From Tetragonia tetragonoides (taxonomy: Eukaryota > Streptophyta > Magnoliopsida > Caryophyllales > Aizoaceae): a stretch of DNA of 64,000 nucleotides. Position numbers and translations under genes: made by a program. The stretch is taken from NCBI GenBank assembly GCA_038025085.1, contig CM076144.1:13237501-13301500 (forward strand), given 5' to 3'. Positions 12,877 to 25,000 of the stretch are shown here, one piece after another (the first letter of the stretch is position 1; each line of letters opens with the position of its first letter). The notes under the pieces were generated by a model that saw nothing but the letters and a program-made list of their open reading frames with translations, was not told the DNA's origin and did not search any database.

Positions 12877-15173
12877 AAAGTTAAGCGGTTTTTTTTTTTT
12901 TTTTGAGGTTAAACGTAGGAGGTTTTATATAGATAACTTGTCCATCAGTACATACGGAGATACAGACTCCGGGCAACAATGAACTCAAACTTTCTCACCT
13001 CCAACTGGAACGACCCTAGCTAGATGATGGGCTACAGCATTCCCATCCCTCTTAACATGACTCCAAGTGACCGAAGTAAAAGACGCTAACAAACTACTGA
13101 CATCTTCTAGCACAACACCTACCTCATCTAAACAGAACAGACCACTAGAAATACGGGAAATAAAAGTTAAACTATCTGATTCAAGACACAAATGACGATA
13201 ACCCAGTTTAATCGCCGTTTTGAGGCCGAAATACACTGCCTTGCTTTCTGCAACCAAAGGAGACCAACGAGCTACGAGACGCTTCGTGCTTGCAAACACC
13301 ACCACACCCTCTGAATCTCTTGCAACAACCCCGAGGCCCACCCATCCGTGATCATTAACATGAGCGTCAATGTTCACCTTGAAGCAAGACGAACTGGGAG
13401 GACACCAAACACCACTATTGGTGACACGAGAGGGGCTCCCATAAGCTTGTCTTCTCACTGCCACTTCATTGTAATCCATCAATTGTCTAGCTGCACGTTC
13501 AACAATCATGGGAATTGGAGTAGATTTACCTTGAAAGACCATGAGGTTCCTTCGAAACCAAATCCCCCACGCAGTAAAATAGGCCAATTGCCATTGGTGG
13601 TTACTCAACTTGTCTCGCCAAAGCACGAGAAGCGCAGCAAAGGTCTGCGCCTCGTCGCGCCTCCACGCCTCAGCACAGTCATTCGCCTCCCAGATGGGCT
13701 TCACCTCCGGGCAGTCAAAGAGGGCATGAAATAGGGACTCGTCCTCTTGCTGGCACAGTGGGCACGCAACCACCTCGATCATGTGACGATAGTGAAGCAA
13801 GCAACGTGTTGGAAGAACTTGGGACGCTGCTTTCCACAGGAAGTGCTTAACTTTTGGAGGTAGCGTAGCTCCCCAAATTTCGGACCAAACTCCATCTGCT
13901 AGTTCCATGTTAACCGACTTACCAAATAGGTAGCCCGTGCGAACAGCATACTCACCATCCTTAGAAAAGGTCCACCTTTGAACATCTCTAGGCAGTCTCT
14001 CGCTAAGAGGAATACTCAAAATCAGCTTTTGGTCGCGATCATTAAACACCTCTTCAATAACTTGCAGTTTCCAGCATCTAGTCTCCGCATCAATCAAGTC
14101 AGAGACGAGCTCAACACTAGTACCAGCAGGACATAAAGAAGTGGCTATCATACCTGCCTCGTCCATCAACCAAGCATCAGACCATACCTTGATCGAGGCT
14201 CCACTACCCACCCGCCAAAGAAGCCCGTCCTTGAGGAGAGCTTTAGAGCTCCAGATACTTCGCCAAGAGTAACTGGGACGTGGACCAAGGGAAGCACCAA
14301 GAACGTCAGAATTTGGGAAACACTTCGCTTTTAGAACCCGACGGCAGAGGGACTCCTCATGCTTCAAAAGACGCCAAATCTGCTTCGCGAGGAGGGCATC
14401 ATTAAAAACTCCCAAATCACGAAAACCCATGCCACCAGTAAACTTGGGACTGCACAGGAAATCCCAACTTTTCCAATGAGTTTTCCGCACGTTTCCACAC
14501 CCACCCCACCAGAATTTTGCACAAGAGGACTGTATGTGGTGCACAGTCGCAGCAGGAAGTTTAAAAATACCCATCACATAGGTCGGGATGGCCTGAATAA
14601 CATATTTAATTAAAACTTCCTTACCCGCACGAGACAATAATTTCTCTTTCCATCCCTGGAGTTTCTTCCAAATTCTGTCTTTGATGGTTGCAAACAATTC
14701 TTTTTTAGATCTCCCAATAATAGTAGGCAAGCCCAAATACTTCTCATGTTTTTCAACACAGTTCATATTGAGAATGGCCCGAAGTTCCTCCTTTGTTCTT
14801 GTGTTGACCCCCTTGCTGAAAGAAACCTCCGACTTTTCAAAATTAATCTTCTGTCCGAATGCTATTTCGTATTTGCCCAAGATAGTGGCAATTTCTCGGC
14901 ATTCCCGTCGGTTGGCTCTAGTAAAAAGGAGACTGTCATCAGCAAAAAATAAATGAGAAATAATAGGACCTCTCTGGCTAGCTTTAGTACCATGGATTTT
15001 CTTCTCAAGAACCGCTTTCTGTATGAGACCAGAGAAAGCTTCCGCCACCAAAATAAACAAATAGGGGGAAATTGGGTCACCCTGCCAAAGACCTCTACTC
15101 GGGATAATGATATCATGCGGCTTTCCATTGACAATAACAGAATAAGAAACACTACTCACAAAGTTAAGCGGTT
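12877..15173 (-). mobile_element. 5'-truncated L1-type LINE with intact target-site duplication
   Basis: The insertion (about 12891-15159) is flanked by the direct repeat AAAGTTAAGCGGTT at 12877-12890 and 15160-15173, a perfect 14-bp target-site duplication. A run of T at 12891-12904 is the poly-A tail on the minus strand. The 5' truncation falls inside the reverse transcriptase domain. The exact duplication and an open reading frame over the whole body suggest a recent insertion, about 450 bp upstream of the photolyase-hydrolase start codon. Confidence 0.93.
12985..15159 (-). CDS. LINE ORF2 fragment: reverse transcriptase C-terminus, zinc-finger RT domain, RNase H
   Basis: The frame is open for about 724 codons. 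In order it shows the end of the reverse transcriptase with the catalytic FADDSLLF box (around residue 72), a zf-RVT region (PPKVKHFLWKAASQVLPTR, then CPLCQQEDESLFHALFDCP), and a C-terminal RNase H domain (FKVNIDAHV, WSPLVAESKAVYFGL, ESDSLTFISR, ending SHVKRDGNAVAHHLARV). The endonuclease domain and the N-terminal half of the reverse transcriptase are missing through 5' truncation, so it cannot move on its own. The first codon is simply where the truncation falls. Confidence 0.9.
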   Translation of the reverse strand: MSSVSYSVIVNGKPHDIIIPSRGLWQGDPISPYLFILVAEAFSGLIQKAVLEKKIHGTKASQRGPIISHLFFADDSLLFTRANRRECREIATILGKYEIAFGQKINFEKSEVSFSKGVNTRTKEELRAILNMNCVEKHEKYLGLPTIIGRSKKELFATIKDRIWKKLQGWKEKLLSRAGKEVLIKYVIQAIPTYVMGIFKLPAATVHHIQSSCAKFWWGGCGNVRKTHWKSWDFLCSPKFTGGMGFRDLGVFNDALLAKQIWRLLKHEESLCRRVLKAKCFPNSDVLGASLGPRPSYSWRSIWSSKALLKDGLLWRVGSGASIKVWSDAWLMDEAGMIATSLCPAGTSVELVSDLIDAETRCWKLQVIEEVFNDRDQKLILSIPLSERLPRDVQRWTFSKDGEYAVRTGYLFGKSVNMELADGVWSEIWGATLPPKVKHFLWKAASQVLPTRCLLHYRHMIEVVACPLCQQEDESLFHALFDCPEVKPIWEANDCAEAWRRDEAQTFAALLVLWRDKLSNHQWQLAYFTAWGIWFRRNLMVFQGKSTPIPMIVERAARQLMDYNEVAVRRQAYGSPSRVTNSGVWCPPSSSCFKVNIDAHVNDHGWVGLGVVARDSEGVVVFASTKRLVARWSPLVAESKAVYFGLKTAIKLGYRHLCLESDSLTFISRISSGLFCLDEVGVVLEDVSSLLASFTSVTWSHVKRDGNAVAHHLARVVPVGGEKV

Positions 15174-15289
15174 AAAGAGCAAGAAGTGGGAGCGAATAGT
15201 TCAGAGATTTTGTTTGGAGAGATAGATTATTATAAATGATTAATCTCAAATTAAAAATAAAATTGGATTATAGCCTATATAGTCACCCA

Positions 15290-18200
15290 AGAAGAACCCC
15301 CTAGTGCCCCCGGTAGGTTTTCATGTCTTTGAATTTTATATTTACCCATAATTTTTTTGCCTCTTTAAAGTAGGTGACTTGTCAAATCTAATATGGACCC
15401 GATAACCGCCTATGTGAGCCTCTCATGTTCCCTAAAAGTGTCTCGTACAATATGGTGTAAAAATAATAACTTTCGTTCCAGGGTCCTTCCCAAGCCCAAA
15501 AAATGTGGATTATAACCTACATTTTTGGCGTCATGTGTCTCGGTTGAGATTTTTGGCTAAACTTATACGGGGGATTCATTGTCACCAAGAGGATCCTTAG
15601 TGTCCTATGTATGATATCCGTATTTCTGCACTTCGTATTCATCAATGAGTTCGGTGTTCAGACCTTTAGAATGAGTGACCAATAAAAACAACCCTCCAAA
15701 CCTAATAGGGACCGAATAACTGACCCTGAGTGACACATATGCCTCGTAGGACCGTCTCATGAGATATGGTTGGAAAATAACTACTTTCTTTCCAGGATCC
15801 TCTGGAATCCAAAAGAACATGGATCCCTTGCGATGTAGTACGAAAATATCCACTTCGCTCAAGGGTCTCCCGAGAGCCAAAAAAACGTGGATTATAGATT
15901 ACGCTTTCGGCTTCCCAGGGCCCGGGTGTCATTTTTTCCCAAACTTCTCCGGGGGGTTATCATGACCTTAGAGGAACCTCGGTGCCCCATTAGGGTCATT
16001 AGGATCCCCGGACATCAAAATCACCCATGCGTTCGGTATTAGGGCTCTTACATTTGTGTTCCTTAAAAACGTCCTTACGAGCCTATTAGGGACCCGATAA
16101 CGAATCTCGAGTGCCTCACATATCCCCTAGGGGTGTACATTGCGATGTGGTGCGAAAATATTCACCTTCGTAACGGGACCCACGGGAGCCAAAAAAACTT
16201 GGATTATAGCCTACGTTTTCGGCTTACCGGGACGCGGGTGTCATTTTTGCCCAAACTTCTCCTCGGGGTCTATCATGATCTTAGAGCACCCTCAGTGCTC
16301 CGTAAGGGTCATCAGGATCCCTGGACTTTGATATTACCCATGCGTTCGGTGTTCGGACCCTTACATTGGTATTCCGTATAAGCTTATCAGGGACCCGATA
16401 ACGAACCCTGGGGGCATCCCATGTTCCCTAGGGGTTTCCCTTACAATGTGGTGCGAAAACATCCACCTTCGTTTCGGGGCCTCCCGCAAGCCCAAAAACG
16501 TGAATTATATAGCCTACGTTTTCGGCTTCCAAGAGCTCGGGTATCATTTTTGCCCAAACTCCTCTGGGGGTCTATCATGACCTTAGAGCACCCTCGGTGC
16601 CGCGATAGGGTCATCAGGATCCCCAAACTTCGATATCACCCATGCGTTCGGTGCTCGGGCCCGTATATTGGTATTCCATAAAAACGCCCTTACAAGCCTA
16701 TTAGGGACCCGATAACGGACCCCGGGGGCCTCCAATGTTCCCTACGAGTGTTCCTTTTGATGTTGTGCGGAAATATCCACCTACGTTTTCGGCTTCCTGG
16801 GTTCGGGTGTCATTTTTGCCCAAACTTCTCCGGGGGGGTCTATCATGACCTTAGAGGACCCTCGGTGTCCCGGGAGGGTCATTAGGATCCCCGAACATCG
16901 AAATCACCCATGCGTTCGGTGTTCGGGCCCTTACATTGGTATTCCGTGTAAGCGCTCTTACAAGCCTATCAGAGAGCCGATAAACGGACCAAAGGGGCCT
17001 CCCATGTTCCATAAGGGTGTCCCTTACGATGTGGTGCGAAAACATCCACCTTCGTTTCAGGGCCTCCCGTAAGCCCAAAAAATGTGGATTATAGCTTACG
17101 TTTTCGGTTTCACGGGGCCCGGTTATTATTTTTGCTCAAACTTCTACGAGGGGTCTATCATGACCTTAGAGCACACTCGGTGCCTCGGGAGGGTCATCAA
17201 GATCCCCGAACTTCGATATCACACTTGCGTTGGTTACTCGGGCCCTTATATTGGTATTCCGTAAAAACGCCCTTACAAGCCTATTAGGGACCCGATAACG
17301 GAACCCGGGGCCCTCAAATGTTCCCTACGAGTGTCCCTTGCGATATTGTGCGAAAATATCCACTTTTGTTTTGGGGCCTCCCGAAAGCCCAAAAAACGTA
17401 GATAAGCCTATGTTTTCGGCTTCCCGGGTCTCGGGTGTCATTTTTTCCCAAACTTCTCCGGCCGGTCTATCATGACCTTAGAGGACCCTCAGTGCCGCGT
17501 GATGGTCATTAGGATCCGCGAACATCGAAATCATCCATGCGTTCGGTGTTCAGGCTCTCACATTTGTGTTCCTTGAAAACTTCCTTATAAGCCTATCAAG
17601 GACCCGATAACGGATCTCTAGTGCCTCTCATGTCCCCTAGAGGTGTCCCTTGCAATGTGGTGCAAAAAAATCCACCTTCGTTCCGGGGCCCATAGGAGCC
17701 AAAAAACGTGGATATAGCCTACGTTTTCGGCATCCCGGGGCGCAGGTGTCATTTTTGTCCAAACTTATCCGTGGGGTCTATCATAACCCTAGAGCACCCT
17801 GAATGCCCCGGGAGGGTTATCAGGATTCCCGAACTTCGATATCACCCGTGCCTTCGGTGTTCCGGCCCTTACATTGGTATTCCGTATAAACGCTCTTACA
17901 AGCCTATCAGAGAGCCGATAACGGACCCCGAGTGCCTCCCATGTTCCCTAGGAGTGTCTATTACGATGTGGTGCAAAAACATCCACCTTCGTTTTGGGGC
18001 CTCCCGGAAGCCCAAAAAACGCTGCTTCCCGCGGCCCGGGTATCATTTTTTCCCAAACATCAAGGGGGGTCTATCATGACCTTAGAGCACCCTCGGTGCC
18101 GCGGGAGGGTCATTAGGATCCCCGAACTTCGATATCAGGCATGCGTTTGGTGCACGGGCCCTTACATTGGTATTCCGTAAAAACGCCCTTACAAGCCTAT

Positions 18201-19970
18201 TAGGGACCCGACAGCGGAACCCGGGGCCCTCAAATGTTCCCTACAAGTGTCACTTGCGATGTTGTGCGAAAATATCTACCTTCGTTTCGTGACCTCCCGG
18301 AAGCCCAAAAGACGTGGATAGCCTACGTTTTCGACTTCTTGGGGCTCGAGTGTCAATTTTTTACCAAACTTTTGCGGGGGGTCTATCATGACCTAAGAGT
18401 ACCCTCGGTGCCCCGGGAGGGGCATTAGGATCCCCGAACATCGAATTCACCCATGCGTTCTATGTTCGGGCTCTTACATTTGTATTCCTTAAAAACGCCC
18501 TTACAAGCCTATTAGGGGCCCGATAACGGATTTCTAGTGCCTCATATGTCGCCAAGGGGTGTCCCTTGCGATGTGGTGCGAAAATATCCACCTTCGTTCC
18601 GGTGCCTACGGAAGCCAAAAAAACGTGGATTAGCATATGTTTTCGGCTTCCCAGGGCGCGGGTGTCATTTTTGCCCAAGATTCTCCGGGTGATCTATCAT
18701 GACCTTAGAGCACCCTCAGTGCCCTGGGATGATCATCAGGATCCCCGAACTTTGATATCACTCATGCGTTCAGTGTTTTGGCCCTTACATTGGTATTCCG
18801 TAAAAATGCTCTTACAAGCTTATCAGGGACCCAATAATGGACCTCGTGGGCCTCCCATGTTCCCTAGTGGTGTCCCTTACGATGTGGCGCGAAAACATCC
18901 ACATTCGTTTTGGGGCCTCCCGCAATCCCAAAAAACGTGGATTATATAGCCTACGTTTTCGGCTTCCTGGGGATCGGGTATCATTTTTGCCCAAATTTCT
19001 GCGAGGGGTCTATTATGAATTCATGACCATAGAGCACCGATGGTGCCGGGGGAGGTTCATCAGGATCCCCGAACTTCGATATCACCCATGTGTTCGGTGC
19101 TCGCGCCCTTACATTGGTATTCCGTGAAAACGCCCTTACAAGCCTATTAGGGACCCGTTAACGGACCCCAGGGGCCTCCCATGTTCCCTACGAGTGTCCT
19201 TTGCGATATTGTGCGAAAATATCCACCTTCGTTTTGGAGCCTCCCGAAAGCCCAAAAAAGTGGATTATATAGCCTATGTTTTCGGCTTCCCGGGGCCCGA
19301 GTGTCATTTTTGTCCAAATTTCTCCCGGGGTTTTATCATGACCTTAGAGGACCCTCGCAGCCCCGTGAGATTCATTAGGATCCCCGAACATCGAAATCAA
19401 CCAAGCGTTGAGTTTCGGGCTCTTACATTGGTCTTCCTTAAAAACGTCCTTATTAGGGACCCGATAACGGACGCCGAGGGCCACCCATGTCACCTAGGGT
19501 GTCCCTTGTGATGTGGTGCGAAAATATCCACCTTCTTCTTGGGTCCACAGGAACCAAAAAAACGTGGATTATAGCCTACGTTTTCGGCTTCCCGGGGCCA
19601 GGGTGTTATTTTTGCCCAAACTTTTTCGTGTGGTCTATCATAATCTTAGAGAACCCTCAGTGCCCCAGGGGGGTATCAGGATCCCCGAACTTCGATATCA
19701 CCCATGCGTTCGGTGCTCGGGCCCTTACATTGGTCTTGCGTAAAAAACGCCCTTACAAGCCTATCAGGGACCCGATAACAGATGTCACTTGCGATGTTCC
19801 TTAGGGATGTCACTTGCAATGTGGTGCGAAAATATCCACATTTGTACGGGGCCTCCCGGAAGCCTAAAAAACGTGGATTATAGCCTACGTTTTCGGCTTC
19901 CCGGGGCCTGGGTGTCATTTTTGCCCAAACTTCTCTAGAGGGTCTATCGTCACACTAGAGGTCCCTGAAC
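15290..19970. repeat. Satellite array, monomer about 310 bp
   Basis: The phrase TCTATCATGACCTTAGAG or a close variant recurs near 15955, 16270, 16571, 16841, 17154, 17467, 17777, 18071, 18381, 18693, 19010, 19333, 19636 and 19945, giving spacings of about 270-325 bp (mostly 300-317). Each monomer holds TGGTGCGAAAATATCCACC, a variant of AACGTGGATTATAGCCTACG and a GGATCCCCGAAC block. Copies at 15290-15950 are clearly more diverged than the central ones. No reading frame is conserved between monomers, so the short ORFs here are not genes. Confidence 0.93.
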
Positions 19971-19984
19971 GGTCATCTAGGTCC

Positions 19985-20290
19985 CTGAACTCCGATTTCA
20001 TGGCGCTCGCTGGGCGTTGGGACATGGCGCTCGCTGGGACATGGGACATGGAGCTTGCTGGACGCTGGGACATGGGACATGGAGCTCGCTGGACGCTGGG
20101 ACATGGGACATGACGCTCGCTTGGCGCTGGGACATGGGCGCGCTCGCTTGGCGCTGGGACATGGGCGCGCTCGCTGGGAGCTGGGACATGGGACATGTAA
20201 CATGGGCACGCTCACTGAGTGCCATGGGACAAGGGTGTTGCGTCATGGAACAAGGGTGTTGCGTCATGGTTCATGGTGCTGCATTATGGG
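19985..20290. repeat. GC-rich minisatellite
   Basis: Short units built on GCTCGCTGGACGCTGGGACA and ATGGGACATGGAGCTCGCTG (about 26-31 bp) are repeated in tandem. They pass into a 21-bp unit (CAAGGGTGTTGCGTCATGG, about 20230-20275). The array interrupts the satellite just after a TTGCCCAAACTTCTC block. Confidence 0.85.
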
Positions 20291-20665
20291 ACAAGCTAAC
20301 CTTCAATTTTGGCTTCTCGGGATTCGACTGAGATTTTTATCCAAAATTCTCTCAGGGGTTGATGGTTATCCAAGAGGACCCTGATGCCTTTATTAGATTA
20401 TACGAATCTCTGAATTTCTTATTCACCCATGATTTCGTGTTCGATCATTTAGAGTGGTCGACTAGTAAAATAATACACCAAACCTAGTGGAGACCCGACA
20501 ACCGATCCCGAAGGCCTCTCATGTCTCCTACGATTGTACCATGAGACATGGTGTGAAAATTACAACTTCCATTCTGGGTTTTTTGGGAAACTCAAAAATT
20601 TTGGATTAAAACCTTCATTTTTGGCTTTCGCTTGAGATAATTGACCAAACTTCTGCCGGAGTTCA
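20291..20665. repeat. Diverged satellite monomer at array edge
   Basis: The sequence follows the order of satellite blocks (ACCCGACAACCGATCCC, CATGGTGTGAAAATTACAAC, then AAAATTTTGGATTAAAACC) but with many substitutions. It resembles the diverged left edge near 15290-15600. Confidence 0.65.
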
Positions 20666-20689
20666 CTCTCCTAATTATAAGAGGTATAA

Positions 20690-21060
20690 TACAACGTGAA
20701 TCCATTCAAAAATTTGATTTGAATCTTGTGTGTACTTGCAAACATCATTCCTAAACTCTTTGCTTGTATGAGTTCAATTACAATGAGAGGATTAATCTCA
20801 TATGTGTTTATTAGGATACTTGTGTTTCGGTATAATTTCACACTCCAATGAATGCAAACTAAGTAGGTGGGTGCACAAAAAAAATAAAAAAAATAATCAA
20901 TCTAGAACACTCTAGTCACTAGAGTTACAATACAATGTGAATCCATTCAAAATTTTGATTTGAAATTTGTCTTACTTACAAACATCCTTCTTGATCATAC
21001 AAGTTCAATTACAATAAGAGGATTAATCTCACAGACATTTTATAAGAGATTTAAGCTTTG
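20690..21060. repeat. Two direct copies of an A+T-rich 120-bp segment
   Basis: A segment starting GTGAATCCATTCAAAA (about 20697) and ending GAGGATTAATCTCA (about 20800) recurs at about 20937-21032 with modest divergence. No gene or transposon termini were recognised in 20670-21470. Confidence 0.6.
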
Positions 21061-21475
21061 GTATAGCTTTTTATAGTTACCTAAAAAATTCCCTGATGTT
21101 TCCAACAGGAAAAATATAATTTTTTCAGTGGCATCCCCCAATATCCCAAGTAAATGACAAGCTCTTTCCACTTACAAGTAATCATCTACACCCACCCCCC
21201 AAATAAAAAACAAGGAAGCCCGCACACGGCACTCAGCCCGTGTTTTCCGTTTCCGTGTTTTTCATGTTTGTGTTTCAGCTTTTGTACTTCCTTCCATATA
21301 ATAATTTTTAAGAATTTAAGTTTCTCGTATTCCGTGTCCAAATTTTTCGTTTCTACGTTTTCATTTCCGTTTCCGTGCTACCTTGATAAAAAGTCTGGAT
21401 TTTAATATCAAATTATTAACCAAAAAAAGGGAAACAAAATAGAAGAGAAAGAGAAAAGCTAAACAACAAACTCAA

Positions 21476-22072
21476 GATTATTTATGAACATAAAAAAAGA
21501 AAAGAAAAAAAAGTAGGGAAAGAAGGTGGAAGAAGATATTTGGCCAATCCAAGAGTAACAGAAGTAACTAAATATGGCACTCCTTCCCAGAGATGGCACT
21601 GGGCACGGTTAGCATGAGCCACGGCACGACCGAGCACGTTTTTTACACGGCACGACACGAGCACGGAGGAAGTAAGGGCATGAGCACGGGCACGAATGAC
21701 CCAGCCCAGGCATGGATTTTGAAAAGAAAGCACGGTGGGGCACGGTCAGACACCGCACGACACGACATGGCACGGCGAAAATTTTAATATTATTTAAAAA
21801 AAGCATGGACACGACACGCACGGCACGCACGGCACATACGGCACGACAAAAGTACGAGCACGGACACGACCTGTACCTACCTTTTAAAATAGCAGATACG
21901 GCATGACACTGTTCCTAAGCACGAAGACACGGCACACGAGCACGTCACGAAGCCAAGATTATTTATGAACATAAGAAAAGAAAAGAAAAAAACAGTAGGG
22001 AAAGAAGGTGGAAGAAGATATTTGGCCAATCCAAGAGTAACAGAAGTAACTAAACATGGCACTCCTTCCCCT
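21476..22072 (+). repeat. Duplicated PAM68 upstream region and start codon flanking a CACGG-rich block
   Basis: The 115-bp segment from GATTATTTATGAACATAA through ATGGCACTCCTTCCC occurs at 21476-21590 and again at 21955-22070, just before the PAM68 coding region. The two copies differ at only a few bases. Between them (21595-21950) lies a degenerate block rich in CACGGCACGACACG words. The upstream copy keeps an ATG and five codons, then diverges from the gene. Confidence 0.85.
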
Positions 22073-25000
22073 TCAATCCTCTTGCATCATCAATAAACCT
22101 CATCCCCACATCTACAAATCTCTCTTCTACCTACCCACCAGAACCAAACTCACCATAACCTGCCAAGATTCATCATCATCATCATCATCATCATCATCTT
22201 CACAATCCTCAAAACCCACAATTGAAGAAAAACCCATTTCATCTGGGCAGGGTTTCGGGCCTGGGTCAGCCCAATTGCCCAAATCGAGCCCAGCACCCGA
22301 GAAGAAGAAACAGAAGGGGAGGAGAGAGAGAGCTTCAATCATAAGACGGTCTCCTGTGGAAAAGCCAGCTTTTTTGGATAAGAAAGGAGAAGGGCTGGCT
22401 AAAGAGGAGCAATCCCAGACTGAGACCGCCTTTTTGTTAACTTGGTTGGGCCTTGGTAGTCTCATTCTTGTTGAGGGCATTGCTCTTGCTGCCTCAGGTA
22501 TGGTTTGGATTTTAATATAAAAGGATAAACTTTTTTCACCTTATGTTAGTTAACAAGTTCATCTAATGGAATTTTATAAATTTGGGGAAAGCAAAAGCAA
22601 TTTGCTAAGTATTGAGTGTTGGGATTTCTATTTAGTTTCTCAATTTTGCTGATAGCTATCACTGAGGTGGTGTTTACTAGCTTGCAATCAAATGCTTGCA
22701 ATGCAATCATTTTATAAGGTAATTGTGAGGTGGAAAATGAAGGATGGGAAGGAAGGAGATGGGAAAGGTAAGGTTGATTACATCACTCAAAGTAATCATC
22801 ATTACATGGGAAAAGTTGAGCAATTATGATTACATTGAATGATGCAATCAACCCCACTTTTTTCATCCCTCTCCTCCCACTCCTTTACTTTTCACCCCAC
22901 ATTTACTCTACAAAATGATTGCATTGCATTACATTTGATTGCAAGCTAGTAAACGAGGCCTGAGTTTTACCAGTAATGGATGTACATATGTAAGTTAGAA
23001 ATAGGAACTGCTAGAAAATGCAATTGGTGTTAATAACAATACAATGAATCATCAAGATTGTAGAATGAGTCAGTCCGAAACAGGGAGAAAAGGGAGACTT
23101 AACACTACATTAACATCAACTTCCAACATTACTCCAGTGACTCCACAGAGGCTCTCACCTAGGCAGGGTAGGAGGGTCAGTTGTACGCAGTCTTGACCGG
23201 ATGCTCTAATGCCAATTTCCACTCAAGATCAGACTCGAACGATATTGATAGGAAGAAATTGGGAGGGGGGAAATGATAATAGTAACAACAGTCATAAGGA
23301 AGCCTGGCACCGATCTATAATTGCATTTAGTGGCCATGTCACTAGTTCGTAGCTGCTTTTAATTCATACTGCTTTATACTATTCTACATCTTCATGCTTT
23401 CATCATTCTATCAAGGCGTGTCCCAGTTTTATACTTTAAGCAGTTTGGTGTTAGGGGTTTTTGTTTCGCATTTCGATATAAACATACCTTCCATGGCCCA
23501 ACACTTCTCACACAAGCTGTTCTGTAGAGCTGTCACTACATTTACCAGTAAACTGGTTTTTGTGATTTCCTCAAATATACATCATTCACAAACTAATTCC
23601 CAAATTAGCTTCGGTTCTAAACTATTTCCCCACATATACACCACGTAGGATCGGAAAAGCAAAGCCGCTGTAGCCCACAGCGGCTTTTGCCGAGGAAAAA
23701 AAAAAAAATCGAAAGGCAAAATAAAAAGGGGGTTGCTATACGTAAATCCCAAATTACTAAACGTAAATCCCCATTTCCCACAATACCCCTAAGCAATTTT
23801 CAGCCCTTTCTCTCTCTTCCTCCCTTTTCTCTCAACCAATTTTCTCAAAACCAAAACCAAATAGTGGTCGGGCCTGAACTGGCAGCCGGCAGGGGTGGTC
23901 GGGCTTGGGGTCGGGGCTTGGGGTCGGGGCTTGGGGTCGGGGCTCAGCCGCTCAGGTGGTCGGGTTGGGGTCGTCGGGGCTTGGGGTCAGCCGCTCAGGT
24001 GGTCGGGTTGGGGTCGTCGGGGCTCAGCAGCTCAGGTGGTCGGGTTGGGGTCGTCGGGGCTAAGCCGCTCAGGTGGTCGGGGCTTGGGGTCGTCGGGGCT
24101 TGGTCGTCGGGGCGCCGCTCAGGTGGTCGGGGCTTAGGGTTGCTTCGGGTCGTCGGGGCTTGGGGTCGTCGGGGCGCCGCTCAGGTGGTCGGGGCTTAGG
24201 GTTTTGGTTTTTTTTTTTTTTTTGTTTTTCTGTTTTTTTACATTATTTTTGATGATTTTAATTTTTTTTGTTTTTCTTTTTTTTTTTTACATTATTTGGT
24301 TTTGGGTTTTTTTTACATTATTTTTGATGATTTTAATTTTTTTTGTTTTTCTTTTTTTTTTTACATTATTTGGTTTTGGGTTTTTTTTACATTATTTTTG
24401 ATGATTTTAATTTTTTTTTTCTTTTTTTTTTACATTATTTGGTTTTGGGTTTTTTTTACATTATTTTTGATGATTTTAATTTTTTTTTCTTTTTTCTTTT
24501 TTTTTTTTACATTATTTGGTTTTGGGTTTTTTTTACATTATTTTTGATGATTTTAATTTTATTTTTCTATTTTTTTTTTACATTATTTGGTTTTGGGTTT
24601 TTTTTACATTATTTTTGATGATTTTAATTTTTTTTTGTTTTTTCTTTTTTTTTTTACATTATTTGGTTTTGGGTTTTTTTTACATTATTTTTGATGATTT
24701 TAATTTTTTTTGTTTTTTTGTTTTTTTTACATTTTTTTGTTTTGGGTTTTTTTACATTACCTAATATTTTTGATGATTTTAATTTTTTTTAAAACTAAAT
24801 ATAATTATTTATTACTTTATTGTATTAGTTTTTTAGAATTTGTTCTTATTTGGAATTTATGTACTATATTACAGGATGAAGTTTTAGAAAAATTGTGATG
24901 TACTACTATAATATAAATACTTGTAAAACAATGCTAAAATGTATTCCTTATGAAATAAAAAGTGTAAGCTAAACAAACAAAAATCAAGAAAAAAATAAAT

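Noticed and set aside
16000..19960. Many ORFs of 60-127 codons across the satellite
   Set aside because: They shift frame from monomer to monomer and reflect G+C-rich repeat units with few stops, not conserved proteins.
15290..19970. Tandem LTRs or rDNA spacer repeats
   Set aside because: No primer-binding site, polypurine tract, retroviral-type genes or rRNA sequence was found; the regular 310-bp spacing fits a satellite.
19915..20384. His/Met/Ser-rich ORFs on both strands
   Set aside because: Translations of the GGGACATGG minisatellite; no start context, introns or conservation.
23895..24900. Gly/Arg-rich and Phe/Ile-rich ORFs in the MULE-1 left arm
   Set aside because: Translations of tandem minisatellites; the reverse-complement arm yields the same patterns on the other strand.
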